64,000 nucleotides of DNA from Curtobacterium sp. SGAir0471 (GTDB lineage Bacteria > Actinomycetota > Actinomycetes > Actinomycetales > Microbacteriaceae): positions 558,001 through 622,000 of the forward strand of contig NZ_CP027869.1 of the NCBI RefSeq assembly GCF_005490985.1. The letters are read 5' to 3'. The notes beneath the pieces are model-generated. The model was not told the DNA's origin. It saw only the letters and a program-made list of their open reading frames with translations, and ran no database searches. Made by a program: the position numbers and the translations under genes. This document shows, in pieces, positions 33,312 through 42,800 of the stretch. The first letter of the stretch is position 1. Each line of letters opens with the position of its first letter.

Positions 33312-35333
33312 ATGGCCCCGTACGACAAGGGCGCGCGTCAGCGTGCCGACGACCGAGTCCGCCACGCGAACGGCACGCCCGCCGCGCGCAGCAGCAAGCA
33401 CCGCGGCTACCGCGCCGCCGATCCGTCGCAGCCGCGGCAGAAGCAGCGCTGGGACGCCGAGGAGCGCCGCGGGCGTTCCGCACAGGGCGAGCGCCCCGCA
33501 CGTCCGAACTGGGAGCCGCGTGACGGCGGCCAGCGCCGTGACGACCGCGGCGGACGCGGGTACGACCGTGACGACCGCGGTGGCCGTCGCTCCGACCGGG
33601 ACGACCGTGCCCCGCGCCGGTTCGACCGCGACGACCGTGCCCCGCGCCGGTTCGACCGTGACGACCGTGCCCCGCGCCGTGATGACGACCGTGGTGCCCG
33701 TCGGTTCGACCGGGACGACCGTGCCCCGCGCCGGTTCGACCGCGACGACCGTGCCCCGCGCCGTGATGACGACCGTGGTGCCCGTCGGTTCGACCGGGAC
33801 GACCGTGCCCCGCGCCGCTTCGACCGGGACGACCGTGCCCCGCGTCGCTTCGACCGCGACGACCGCCCGCAGCGTCGCTCGTTCGACCGTGACGACCGTG
33901 CGCCGCGCCGGTTCGACCGTGACGACCGTGCCCCGCGCCGTGACGACGACCGTGGTGCCCGTCGCTTCGACCGCGACGACCGCCCGCAGCGTCGCTCGTT
34001 CGACCGTGACGACCGTGCGCCGCGTCGCTTCGACCGCGACGACCGCGCCCCCCGCCGTGACCGTGACGACGCGCGTCCGGCCTACGTCCCCGCGGACGAC
34101 GTCAAGCTCGAGAAGCTCCAGGCCGAGGCGACCGTCGCGGCCGACGTCGAGGGCGTGACCTTCGCCGACCTCGGCATCGGCGGCAACATCTCCCGCACCC
34201 TGGCCGAGATGGGTGCCACGAGCCCGTTCCCGATCCAGGCCGCGACGATCCCCGACGTGCTGTCCGGCAAGGACGTCCTCGGCCGTGGTCGCACCGGTTC
34301 CGGCAAGACCATCGCGTTCGGTGCGCCCCTCGTCGAGAAGCTCATGGAGCACGGCGGCGGCACGAAGCGCAGGATGGGCCGCGCCCCGCGTGCGCTCATC
34401 CTCGCCCCGACCCGCGAGCTCGCCCTGCAGATCGACCGCACCGTGCAGCCGATCGCCCGCTCCGTCGGTCTCTTCACGACGCAGATCTACGGCGGCGTGC
34501 CCTACGGCCGCCAGGAGGGTGCCCTCGAGCGCGGCGTCGACATCATCGTCGGCACGCCGGGCCGTGTGCAGGACCTCATGAACAAGGGGAAGCTCGACCT
34601 CAGCGAGGTCGTCGTCTCCGTGCTCGACGAGGCCGACCACATGTGCGACCTCGGGTTCCTCGAGCCGGTGCGCGAGATCCTCTCCGCGACGGCCGAGGTC
34701 ACCCCGCAGGGCGACCGCGCGCAGAAGCTCCTGTTCAGCGCCACGCTCGACGCCCAGGTCGCGTCGCTCGTGTCCGAGTTCCTGCACGAGCCGAGCGTCC
34801 ACGAGGTCGCCGGTGAGGACCAGGCATCCTCGACCATCGACCACCGCGTGCTGGTCGTCGAGCAGCGCCAGAAGGACCAGGTGCTCGAGGAGCTCGTCGC
34901 CGGCGACGGCAAGACGATCGTCTTCGCCCGCACCCGCGCCTACGCCGAGCGTCTCGCCGACCAGTTCGAGGACGCCGGCATCCGCGCGACCTCGCTCCAC
35001 GGTGACCTCAACCAGTCCCGCCGCACGCGCAACCTGCAGCTGCTCACGAGCGGCCGGGTGAACGTCCTCGTCGCGACCGACGTCGCCGCCCGCGGCATCC
35101 ACGTCGACGACGTGTCGCTCGTCGTGCAGGCCGACGCCCCGGACGACTACAAGGCGTACCTGCACCGCTCGGGCCGGACGGGTCGTGCCGGCAAGGAGGG
35201 CACGGTCGTCACGCTCGTGCCGCGTGGTCGTCGCCGCAAGATCGAGGGCATCCTCGAGAACGCCGAGATCGAGGCCGACCTCGTCGACGCCGCCCCCGGT
35301 GACGGCATCGTCGCGGAGCTCGCCGCGCGGTAG
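33312..35333 (+). CDS. DEAD-box RNA helicase with Arg/Asp repeat N-terminus
   Basis: 673 residues. The first ~255 residues are disordered and very charged, with 12 copies of an FDRDDR unit (RRFDRDDRAP type) and 3 DDDRGAR spacers. The helicase core follows: Q-motif FPIQAATIPD, GRTGSGKT, PTRELALQ, GTPGRVQDL, DEADHMCDLG, FSATLD, then ATDVAARGIHVDDV and HRSGRTGRAG. It ends soon after domain 2 without an added RNA-binding domain, so the repeat may supply RNA binding. Likely roles are RNA remodelling, cold growth or degradosome-like work. The gene stands alone, with a leader before and a terminator after. Confidence 0.95.
   Translation: MAPYDKGARQRADDRVRHANGTPAARSSKHRGYRAADPSQPRQKQRWDAEERRGRSAQGERPARPNWEPRDGGQRRDDRGGRGYDRDDRGGRRSDRDDRAPRRFDRDDRAPRRFDRDDRAPRRDDDRGARRFDRDDRAPRRFDRDDRAPRRDDDRGARRFDRDDRAPRRFDRDDRAPRRFDRDDRPQRRSFDRDDRAPRRFDRDDRAPRRDDDRGARRFDRDDRPQRRSFDRDDRAPRRFDRDDRAPRRDRDDARPAYVPADDVKLEKLQAEATVAADVEGVTFADLGIGGNISRTLAEMGATSPFPIQAATIPDVLSGKDVLGRGRTGSGKTIAFGAPLVEKLMEHGGGTKRRMGRAPRALILAPTRELALQIDRTVQPIARSVGLFTTQIYGGVPYGRQEGALERGVDIIVGTPGRVQDLMNKGKLDLSEVVVSVLDEADHMCDLGFLEPVREILSATAEVTPQGDRAQKLLFSATLDAQVASLVSEFLHEPSVHEVAGEDQASSTIDHRVLVVEQRQKDQVLEELVAGDGKTIVFARTRAYAERLADQFEDAGIRATSLHGDLNQSRRTRNLQLLTSGRVNVLVATDVAARGIHVDDVSLVVQADAPDDYKAYLHRSGRTGRAGKEGTVVTLVPRGRRRKIEGILENAEIEADLVDAAPGDGIVAELAAR
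33597..34062. repeat. 30-bp coding repeats in the helicase gene
   Basis: Units of about 30 bp (core GGTTCGACCGCGACGACCGTG) encode RFDRDDRAPR. Longer blocks of several units are nearly identical at DNA level (for example the text at 33675 recurring at 33765 and again near 33935), showing recent recombination. All are in frame. Confidence 0.85.
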
Positions 35334-35350
35334 ACGCGACCACACGACGC

Positions 35351-35389
35351 AACGGGAGGCTCGGTGCCAGTGGCACCGGGCCTCCCGTT
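35351..35389. terminator. bidirectional terminator after the helicase gene
   Basis: 19-bp arms (35351-35369 and 35371-35389) with a single G-T type mismatch and a one-base centre, core AACGGGAGGCTCGGTGCCA. It lies between the convergent genes ending at 35333 and 35411. Confidence 0.8.
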
Positions 35390-35410
35390 CGTCTCAGCCC
35401 AGCTCAGGCG

Positions 35411-35920
35411 TCAGCGCGAGAAGAAGAGCAGTCCGCGCACGTAGCCGGCCTGGCCGGCGTGCTGCGTGCAGTCGTCGAGGATGCTGACGAGTCGCGCACC
35501 CCGGGTGACGGGCGGGTCCCACGCCTCGTCGACCACCTCGTCGAGGTCCTCCGGGGCGAGCGTGCCGAGGTACGCGACCGTGCGTTCGTGCACGGCCCGC
35601 AGGTAGCCCTTCAGCAGCTCGGCGGGGGCGCGCACCCGGCCGACGTCCTCGCTCGACATCCCGTAGCCGAGCGCGTCGGCCGGGAACGGCAGGCCGAACC
35701 GCTCGACCCAGCCGTCGGCGGTCCAGACCTGCTCGGTGCCCGCGAGGTCCGCGACCTGCGCGTCCTGTCCGCGGGCGGTGTGCCACGCGAGCCAGGCGAG
35801 GGTGTTCGCGCCGGCGGCCGGTCGGGTCGCGAGCTGCTCGGTCGACAGGCCGTCGACAGCGCGCTCCACGGTCTCGGGCACGCGGGCGAACGCTTCGGTG
35901 AGGAGTTCCGCTGGGGTCAT
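35411..35920 (-). CDS. DinB family protein (mycothiol-S-transferase-like)
   Basis: 169 residues. The pattern is that of the DinB/DUF664 four-helix family: LLTEAFARVPETVERAVDGLS, NTLAWLAWHTARGQDAQ with the first metal His, and ILDDCTQHAGQAGYVRGLL with the HxxxH-like metal pair near the C-terminus. Actinobacterial members are metal-dependent thiol (mycothiol) transferases or unknown detoxification enzymes. ATG, leaderless (TAGCGT then 7 nt). The promoter lies in the 20 bp after the MarR gene stop. Confidence 0.88.
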   Translation of the reverse strand: MTPAELLTEAFARVPETVERAVDGLSTEQLATRPAAGANTLAWLAWHTARGQDAQVADLAGTEQVWTADGWVERFGLPFPADALGYGMSSEDVGRVRAPAELLKGYLRAVHERTVAYLGTLAPEDLDEVVDEAWDPPVTRGARLVSILDDCTQHAGQAGYVRGLLFFSR

Positions 35921-35940
35921 GCGGCCGACGCTACGCGGGC

Positions 35941-36495
35941 TCAGCCCGCGGTGGCCGCCCGGTGACGTCGTTCGAGGGCGTCGCCGACGCCCTCGAGCGC
36001 GAGTGCGACACCCGCTCGTTCGGCCGGTGCCACGGCGTCGCGGAACGCCGCGGCCCAGGTGGCCGCGACCTCACGCGCGACCGCCGTGCCCGACGGCGTC
36101 AGGTGCACGAGGATGCTCCGGCGGTCGTCGGGGTTCGGGCGGCGCTCCAGGTGCCCGTGGCGCTCGAGCCGGTCGAGCAGCGACGTCGTGGCACCGGTGC
36201 TCAGCTCGAGCTGCTCGCCGGCCTGCTTCGGCGTGGTGCCCGTCGGCCCCGCGGCGGCGAGGTGCAGCAGCAGGCGCGTGTCCGTGGTCCCGAGGCCCCG
36301 CGTCGCGCTCTCGTGCGCGAGCACCCGTCCGTGCTGCACCTGCAGCGCTCGGAAGGCCTCGAGCAGCCGGGTGACGCCGGGGTCGTCGACGTCGTCGACC
36401 GGGGCGATCACCTCGACGTCGGGGGAGACCGGTGCGGGCGGCAGGGTCAGCGGCGACGGGGGCAGCGGCGGCAGTGCGGGGGAGGTGTCCGTCAC
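35941..36495 (-). CDS. MarR family transcriptional regulator
   Basis: 184 residues from GTG 36493-36495. A Pro-rich N-terminal tail of ~40 residues precedes the MarR winged helix: LLLHLAAAGPTGTTPKQAGEQLELSTGATTSLLDRLERHGHLERRPNPDDRRS in pieces, with the DxRR wing. The C-terminal helices make the dimer. It lies upstream of, and divergent from, the secreted-protein/signal-peptidase cassette at 36754. The nested inverted repeat at 36592-36669 between them could be its operator, but that is inference. Confidence 0.9.
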   Translation of the reverse strand: MTDTSPALPPLPPSPLTLPPAPVSPDVEVIAPVDDVDDPGVTRLLEAFRALQVQHGRVLAHESATRGLGTTDTRLLLHLAAAGPTGTTPKQAGEQLELSTGATTSLLDRLERHGHLERRPNPDDRRSILVHLTPSGTAVAREVAATWAAAFRDAVAPAERAGVALALEGVGDALERRHRAATAG

Positions 36496-36591
36496 GGGTG
36501 CTCTTCTCGGGTGCGTGACCGGGGGTCGGTCAGGGTTGTGAGCGGACCCGGGTCAGGGGTCCTCGTGCTCGGTCCCAGGCAACAGGTGTCT

Positions 36592-36669
36592 CGACGATCA
36601 AGCTACCCCCAACAGAGGGGGTATTTCTTCACTTGTCATCATCACGTCGAGCAAGTAGCTTGATCGTCG
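36592..36669. promoter_or_regulatory. nested inverted repeats in front of the secreted-protein cassette
   Basis: Perfect 15-bp inverted repeats: CGACGATCAAGCTAC at 36592-36606 and its complement at 36655-36669. Just inside the left arm is a second perfect hairpin, TACCCCC (36604-36610) with GGGGGTA (36617-36623). The interior is AT-rich by the standards of this genome (TATTTCTTCACTTGTCATC). It lies about 85 bp upstream of the TasA-like gene and 97 bp upstream of the divergent MarR start. It could be an operator, a cruciform or an upstream terminator. Confidence 0.6.
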
Positions 36670-36753
36670 TACCAAACAGGCACCGTAGCGCGACCAACCA
36701 CCGCGGGTCCGGAGCCGCCACCGATCAGGATCTCTCTCCTCTGGAGGACAACC

Positions 36754-37353
36754 ATGTCCCGTGTGTCCCCTCGCGCCGCTCGCCTCGCCGCCTGGATCGC
36801 CGTGCCCGCCGCCCTCGTCGCCTCGGGCGTCGTCGTGTCGACCGCCTCGTACTCGGCGTTCTCGGCCACCACCACCAACCCCACCAGCAACTGGACGGCC
36901 GGCACCGTCGCACTGACGGACGACGACGCGAACACCGCGCTCTTCACCGCCACGAACCTCAAGCCCGGCTCGACCGACAGCAAGTGCATCACCGTGACCT
37001 CGACCGGTTCGCTGCCGTCGACCGTGAAGCTCTATGCCACCTCGCCGTCCACCTCGTCCGTGCTCGCGCAGAACACCACGATCAAGATCGAGCAGGGCAC
37101 CGGCGGCGGGTTCTCCTCGTGCTCGGGCTTCACCCCGGCGGCGACCGGCGGGACCCTCTTCGAGAACACGCTGCCGAACCTCGGCACGCAGGCGACGAAC
37201 TTCGCGTCGGGCCTCGGCGCCTGGACCACGACCGGCGCCGCCAGCGAGACCCGCGTCTACCGGGTGACGTACACGGTGTCCGCGAACACCCCGAACACGG
37301 CGCAGGGCACCACCGCGTCGATCGGCCTCACCTGGGAGGCCCAGAACAACTAG
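36754..37353 (+). CDS. SipW-dependent-type secreted protein (TasA/camelysin-like)
   Basis: 199 residues. A signal peptide (AARLAAWIAVPAALVASGVVVSTASYSAFSA) has the SipW-substrate look, with the hydrophobic core running into YSAFSATTTNPTSNWTAGTV and cleavage near AFS-ATT. The mature part is Thr/Ser-rich with beta strands: VALTDDDANTALFTATNLKPGSTDSKCITV, STVKLYATSP, and a final TASIGLTWEAQNN. This is the camelysin/TasA arrangement. Two Cys (in SKCIT and FSSCSG) could form a disulfide. RBS CTGGAGGACAACC lies before the ATG. The signal peptidase that should process it follows 43 bp downstream. Confidence 0.83.
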   Translation: MSRVSPRAARLAAWIAVPAALVASGVVVSTASYSAFSATTTNPTSNWTAGTVALTDDDANTALFTATNLKPGSTDSKCITVTSTGSLPSTVKLYATSPSTSSVLAQNTTIKIEQGTGGGFSSCSGFTPAATGGTLFENTLPNLGTQATNFASGLGAWTTTGAASETRVYRVTYTVSANTPNTAQGTTASIGLTWEAQNN

Positions 37354-37396
37354 CAGGACGTCCCGTCGGAACGTACGCCCCCGGTCGAAGGCAGTC

Positions 37397-38629
37397 ATGG
37401 TCAGCATCGCAGTGCACGGTGGTCACACCCCGCACGACGTGCTGCACGACGCCGTCGACTGGGGGCGTGTCGTCGTCGCGACGGCCGCCCGGGCCGTCGT
37501 CGCCACGCTGCTCGGGCTCGCGCTGTGGGCAGCCGCGCCGGCGCTGATCGGGTGGCACCCGACGACGGTGATGACCGGTTCGATGGCTCCCCGGCTCGTG
37601 CCCGGCGACGTCGTGGTGTCGCGGCCGGTCACGCCCGCCGAGATCCGACCCGGGCAGGTCCTGCTCGCCGACGACCCCGACCAGCCGGGACACCTGCGGA
37701 TGCACCGGTTCGTGGAACCCGGCCCGGACGGCACCGTCGTCACGAAGGGCGACGCCAACCCGCAGGCGGACTCGACGCCGACCGAGCGGTCCGCCGTGCA
37801 CGGTGTGGCCGTCCTGCGGGTGCCGTCCGTCGCCACTCCGGTGCTCTGGGTCCGCGAGGGCCGCTGGGTCGAGGTCGGGACCGCCGCGCTCGCACTCGTC
37901 GCCGTGCTGCTGCTCTGCACGGTCGACGCCCCGCTGCGTCGGCGTGGCGCCCGGCACCGTGGAAACGGTCCGGCCGCGGGCGGTGGCGGTGGTGCCAGCG
38001 GTCGCGGACGGACGGGCGGCGGCCGGGAGGCGCGGCTCGCCACCGCCCCGTCCCCTGCGGTCAGCACCGCGACAGGTCCGCGCCGCTGGTCGCCCCGCCC
38101 CGTCGCGCGCCACGCCCACGTGCACGGCCGCTCCGCGGCCGGCGCCGCCGTCCAGCGCGTCCGACAGGTCTGGCGGGGCGGGACACCCGGTGCCCTCGCC
38201 GTCGTCATCACCGTCGTCGCCGGGGCGGGCGTGGTGCTGCCGGCCGCGCGGGCGGAGGCGGCTCCGTTCGGTCGGACCACGAGCACGGCCGCCCAGTTCG
38301 CTGCCGCCACGGTTCCGGTCGTTACGGGCCTGTCGTGCGCGGACTCGAACGGCTCGGTCGTGATCGGGTGGACGTACGCCGGCGACCCGCCCCGGTCGTT
38401 CACCCTCACCGACAACACCGGCGCCGTGCTGGCCACAACGGCCGACGGGCAGGCCCGGAGCGCGACCGTCGCGCTCAGCGGCGCGCTCGTCCTCGGTGCC
38501 CAGCGCACCGTGCGGGTGCAGACCAACGCCGCTGCGCCCGGCGCGTGGACCTCGGTGCAGAGCTCGCCGGTGGCGATCCAGTACACGTCCATCCTCGGAC
38601 TCGGTTCCGGCACGACCTGCGTGCGCTGA
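37397..38629 (+). CDS. SipW-type signal peptidase I fused to a secreted beta-rich domain
   Basis: 410 residues. Residues 1-190 form an ER/SipW-type signal peptidase I. TM1 is about 33-52, the catalytic Ser62 is in MTGSMAPRLVPGD, His103 in RMHRF (the ER-type replacement of Lys), and Asp119/Asp125 in TKGDANPQAD. TM2 is about 162-182. A Gly/Arg-rich linker of ~80 residues follows. A third hydrophobic segment (ALAVVITVVAGAGVVLPAARAEA) ends in an AxA-like site near residue 289. Beyond it is a ~100-residue Fn3-like domain with two Cys (GLSCADSNGSVVIGWTYAGD to the last residues). Normal SipW proteins stop after TM2. Confidence 0.85.
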   Translation: MVSIAVHGGHTPHDVLHDAVDWGRVVVATAARAVVATLLGLALWAAAPALIGWHPTTVMTGSMAPRLVPGDVVVSRPVTPAEIRPGQVLLADDPDQPGHLRMHRFVEPGPDGTVVTKGDANPQADSTPTERSAVHGVAVLRVPSVATPVLWVREGRWVEVGTAALALVAVLLLCTVDAPLRRRGARHRGNGPAAGGGGGASGRGRTGGGREARLATAPSPAVSTATGPRRWSPRPVARHAHVHGRSAAGAAVQRVRQVWRGGTPGALAVVITVVAGAGVVLPAARAEAAPFGRTTSTAAQFAAATVPVVTGLSCADSNGSVVIGWTYAGDPPRSFTLTDNTGAVLATTADGQARSATVALSGALVLGAQRTVRVQTNAAAPGAWTSVQSSPVAIQYTSILGLGSGTTCVR

Positions 38630-38720
38630 CGTCCCTGCACCGGAACGCCGTGGTCCCCGGTCCTCCACAGGGCGGCACGGGGTCGCCGGTGATGTCCCCG
38701 GCCGCCGCTACCGTGACGGC

Positions 38721-39884
38721 ATGCGGATCCTCCACACCGGCGACTGGCACCTCGGCCGCACGTTGCTCGGTGCGGACCTGCTCGGACACCAGTCGGTGTT
38801 CGCGGACTTCCTCGTCGACACCGTCCGCGAGCGCTCGGTCGACCTCGTCGTGATCGCCGGCGACGTCTACGACCGAGCCATCCCGCCGGTCGATGCCGTC
38901 CGGCTCCTCTCCCGGACGCTCGAACGGCTGGCCGCGACGGCGACGGTCGTGCTGACGCCGGGTAACCACGACTCCGCCGCGCGACTCGGCTTCGGCGCAG
39001 GGGTGATGCACGACCGCGTCAGGATCCTGGCGGAGCCCGCCGGCATCGGCACACCGGTGCTCCTGAGCGACGACGACGGGCCGGTCGCCGTGTACGGGAT
39101 CCCGTTCCTGCACCCCGACCTGACGCGCTACGCCCTGGCCGAGGTACCCGACGAACCCCTCGCCCGGTCGCACCAGGCGGTGGTCGGGGCGGCGACCAGA
39201 CGGATCCGCGCGGACCTCGCGACGCGCCCCGGCACCCGCAGCGTCGTCGTCGCGCACGCCTTCGTGAGCGGCGCTGCACCGAGCGAGAGCGAACAGGACA
39301 TCCGGGTGGGCGGGGTCGACCAGGTCGCCGCGTCGGTGTTCGACGGCATCGACTACATCGCGCTCGGCCACCTCCACGGGCCACAGCGGGTCGGCGCGGG
39401 CGACCGCATCCGGTACGCGGGCTCGCCGCTGGCGTTCTCCTTCGGGGAGCGGCAGCAGCGCAAGAGCGTCACCCTCGTCGAGCTCGACGCCGACGGTGCG
39501 GTCTCGGTCGAGCTCGTGCCCGCTCCGATACCGCGTCGCCTGGCCGACGTGCGGACCACCATGACCGCGATCGAGTCCGGCGAGCACCGCGGGGACGCCG
39601 ACGCGTGGGTCCGCGTGGCGGTGACCGACACGGTCCACCCGGAGCGGATGTACGCCCGCGTGAAGGACCACTTCCCGCACGCCCTGGCGATCACCCACGA
39701 GCCTGCCGACCGCCCGGAACGGCAGACCGTCCGGGCGGTGACTGCGACCTCCGACCCGGTCGAGGTCGCCGCCGACTTCGTCGCGTTCGCCACGGGCGCG
39801 GCTCTGAGCGAGGACGACCGCGCGGTCCTGACCGAGGCGTACGAGGCAGCCGTCCTCGCCATGCACGACGACCGGGGGCGTTGA
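38721..39884 (+). CDS. sbcD: exonuclease SbcD (Mre11-like)
   Basis: 387 residues from ATG 38721, leaderless (TACCGT then 6 nt). Phosphoesterase motifs appear in order: MRILHTGDWHLGRTL, VIAGDVYDRAIPP, LTPGNHDSAARLG, VVVAHAFVSG and YIALGHLHGPQ. It is the nuclease subunit of SbcCD, which opens hairpins and trims protein-blocked DNA ends. Its stop overlaps the sbcC start (TGATG), a sign of tight coupling. The open frame to 38496 upstream is a shadow of the previous gene. Confidence 0.95.
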   Translation: MRILHTGDWHLGRTLLGADLLGHQSVFADFLVDTVRERSVDLVVIAGDVYDRAIPPVDAVRLLSRTLERLAATATVVLTPGNHDSAARLGFGAGVMHDRVRILAEPAGIGTPVLLSDDDGPVAVYGIPFLHPDLTRYALAEVPDEPLARSHQAVVGAATRRIRADLATRPGTRSVVVAHAFVSGAAPSESEQDIRVGGVDQVAASVFDGIDYIALGHLHGPQRVGAGDRIRYAGSPLAFSFGERQQRKSVTLVELDADGAVSVELVPAPIPRRLADVRTTMTAIESGEHRGDADAWVRVAVTDTVHPERMYARVKDHFPHALAITHEPADRPERQTVRAVTATSDPVEVAADFVAFATGAALSEDDRAVLTEAYEAAVLAMHDDRGR

Positions 39885-42800
39885 TGTACCTGCACCGACT
39901 CGAACTCCGCGCGATCGGGCCGTACCCCGAGCTCGTCTCGATCGACTTCGCGGCGCTCGCCGCCTCCGGGGTGTTCCTGCTCGAGGGGCCGACGGGGTCC
40001 GGCAAGTCGACCATCATCGACGCCGTGGTCTTCGCGCTCTACGGCGGCCTCGCGGGCGAGGGCTCGACGCACGACCGCCTGCACAGCCAGCACGCGGACC
40101 CCGGGGTCGAACCCTTCGTGGAGCTCGTGTTCGAGACCGGGGCCGGCGTGTTCCGGGTCCGTCGGACGCCGCAGTACGACCGACCGAAGCAGCGCGGTGC
40201 CGGGACGGTCCGGCAGCAGGCATCCGCGCAGCTCTTCCGGCTCGCGAGCCCGGCGGACGCCGTGGGCGAGCCGGTGTCCTCGCGCATCCCGGAGATCGGG
40301 CTCGAGGTCACGCGGGCCGTCGGACTCGACCGTGCGCAGTTCCTGCAGACGGTCGTGCTGCCGCAGGGCGAGTTCGCCCGGTTCCTCCGCGCGCCGGGCG
40401 AGGACCGCCGGAAGCTCCTGCAGTCGCTCTTCGGCACCCAGGTCTACGACCGCACCGCCGACGAGCTCGCCGCACGCCGTCGCGAGGTCCAGGCCGAGGT
40501 CGAGTCCGCCGACGCCCGGGTCCGGGACGCGCTCAACCGGTTCGCCCAGGCGGCCGGTGAGCCGGAAGCGACCGAGGACTCGGTGGCGGGGACCCTCGAT
40601 GCACTCCGGGCTCGGGCGGAGGACACCGCAGCACGTCGCGCCGCGGCGGTGGCGGCGGCGGACCGTGCGCGGCTGCACGAGCACGACGTGGCTGCACGGC
40701 TCGAGGCACGGGCGCGGCGTGCGGCGCTCCTCGAACGCCGCCGCGCCCTCGACGACGCTGCAGCCGGGGTCGAGGCCGCCCGCGACCGGCTCGCCCTCGC
40801 CGACCGGGCCGCCCGGGTCACGACGCCGGCCGACGGCCTCGACGCCGCCCGCGTCCGTGCGGACGAGCACCACCGCCGGGCGCTCGACCTCCGGACGCGC
40901 CTCGGGGTCCCGACGGACGTCGACGTCGCTGCACGGCACGCCGACCTGACGGCCTGGGCCGCAGCGATCCGACACCTCGTCACGATCGAGGCCACGCTCG
41001 ACGACCGCCGCCGAGCGCGCGCGGACGCCGCCGCCCGGGCCGCGGTGCTCGTCGAGCGGGTGGCCGAGCTCGACCGCGCGCTCGCAGTGCGTCCCGCCGG
41101 ACGAGCGGCCCTGGTCGAGGAAGCCCGGTCCGCCGCCGCCGCGGCGGGTGACGGCGAGGCCGCCCGAGCCGAGGTCGAACGCCTGCGGCGGCTGCGCGCG
41201 GACCTCGACGCCCGCGACGCCGCCGCTGCCGCCGTGCACCGGGCGGAACAGGCGGTGGCCGCCCGCCGGCGCCACGCCGAGGAGCTCCTGCGTGCCGAGC
41301 AGGCCCTGCGGACACGACGCATCGCCGGACTCGCCGGCGAACTCGGTGCAGCGCTCGTGCCTGGTGACCCCTGCCCGGTGTGCGGCGCGACCGAGCACCC
41401 GGACGTCGCCGTGCCGCAGGACGACCACCCCGACGCGGCAGCCGTGAACGCCGCCGCCGACGCCACGCGTGCCGCCGACGGTGCCCTCGCCGAGGCAGCG
41501 GCCGTCCTCGCGGTCGAGCGGGCGGACCTCGAACGACTGCGCGCCGCGGTCGGGGACACCGACGCCGACGCCCTGGCGGACCAGGTCGCGGCAGCCGCCG
41601 CTCGCGTCGACACCGCCCATGCTGCCGCCGTCCGCGTCGCCGAGGTCGAACAGCGCCGCGCGGCACACGACGACGACACCCGGGCACTCGAACGCGAGCA
41701 CAACACCGTGCAGGCCGAGCACGCGGTCCTCGTCGCGACGAGCACGGCCGAGGGGGAGCGGCTCGACCACGACACCGCCGCCGTCACGGACGCACGGCTG
41801 GGCGCAGCCGCCCTCGCCGCCGACCCCTGGGTGCCCGTCGACGACCGCGACCGGACAGCGGACGACCGCTCGCTCGCGCAGGTCGTCCGTCAGCTCGACG
41901 ACCTCGCCTCGCGGGCCGTCGAGGTCGCCGCTGCCGAGGCTCAGGCGGCGTCGGCCGCGCAGACCGTGGTCGAGCGGACCGCCGAGGTAGCCCGCACGCT
42001 GGCGGAGCAGGGCTTCGACACCGTCGACGCGGCCCGGGCAGCGCTGCTCCCGCCGGACCGGGGGACCGCGCTGCAGGCCGAGGTCGTCGCGGCGGACCGC
42101 GAGCGTGCCGTCGTCGACGCGGGCCTCGCGGAACCCGCGGTGGTCGCCGCGGCCGACGACCTCGACGCCGGACCGGACACCCCACTCGATCTGGAGGCCG
42201 CACGTGCAGCGCACGTCGCCGCGGCCGAGCAGGCCGACGACGCCGCGCGCTCGGCGGTCTCGGCGTCCGATCGGGCCGAGGCCGCGGCCGGCTGTGCCAC
42301 CGAGGTCGACCGCGCCGTCCGGGCCCGAGACGACACGTCCGCCCGGAGCCGAGCGATCGTGCGACTGGCCGACGTCGCCAACGGCGTGACCGCGGTGAAC
42401 CCGAGCGGCGTCACCCTCGGCACGTACGTGCTCATGCGGCGCTTCGAGGACGTCGTCGCGGCCGCGAACGACCGGCTGCGGGGGATGCTCGGCGGGCGGT
42501 TCACCCTCGAGACCTCCGACGAGCGCGAAGCCGGCTCACGGGCACGCAGGACCGGTCTCGCCCTCGCGGTCCACGACCACTCCACCGACACCCGGCGGGC
42601 ACCTGGGAGCCTCTCCGGCGGCGAGACCTTCACGGTGTCGCTCTGCCTGGCGCTCGGGCTCGCCGACGTCGTGCAGGCCGAGGCCGGCGGGGTCTCGCTC
42701 GGCACCCTGTTCGTCGACGAGGGCTTCGGCACCCTCGACCCCGAGACGCTCGACGACGTCATCGGGCAGCTGGCACGGCTGACCGCCGGTGGACGTCAGG

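Noticed and set aside
33597..34062. CRISPR array or satellite DNA
   Set aside because: Repeats are in frame with a helicase gene and encode a charged tail.
33252..35345. Minus-strand frame antisense to the helicase gene
   Set aside because: Repetitive Val/Thr/Ala text that mirrors the RFDRDDR repeats; no start signal and no family.
39353..42214. Minus-strand 953-codon frame opposite sbcC
   Set aside because: GC-rich antisense frame; sbcC motifs on the plus strand are complete.
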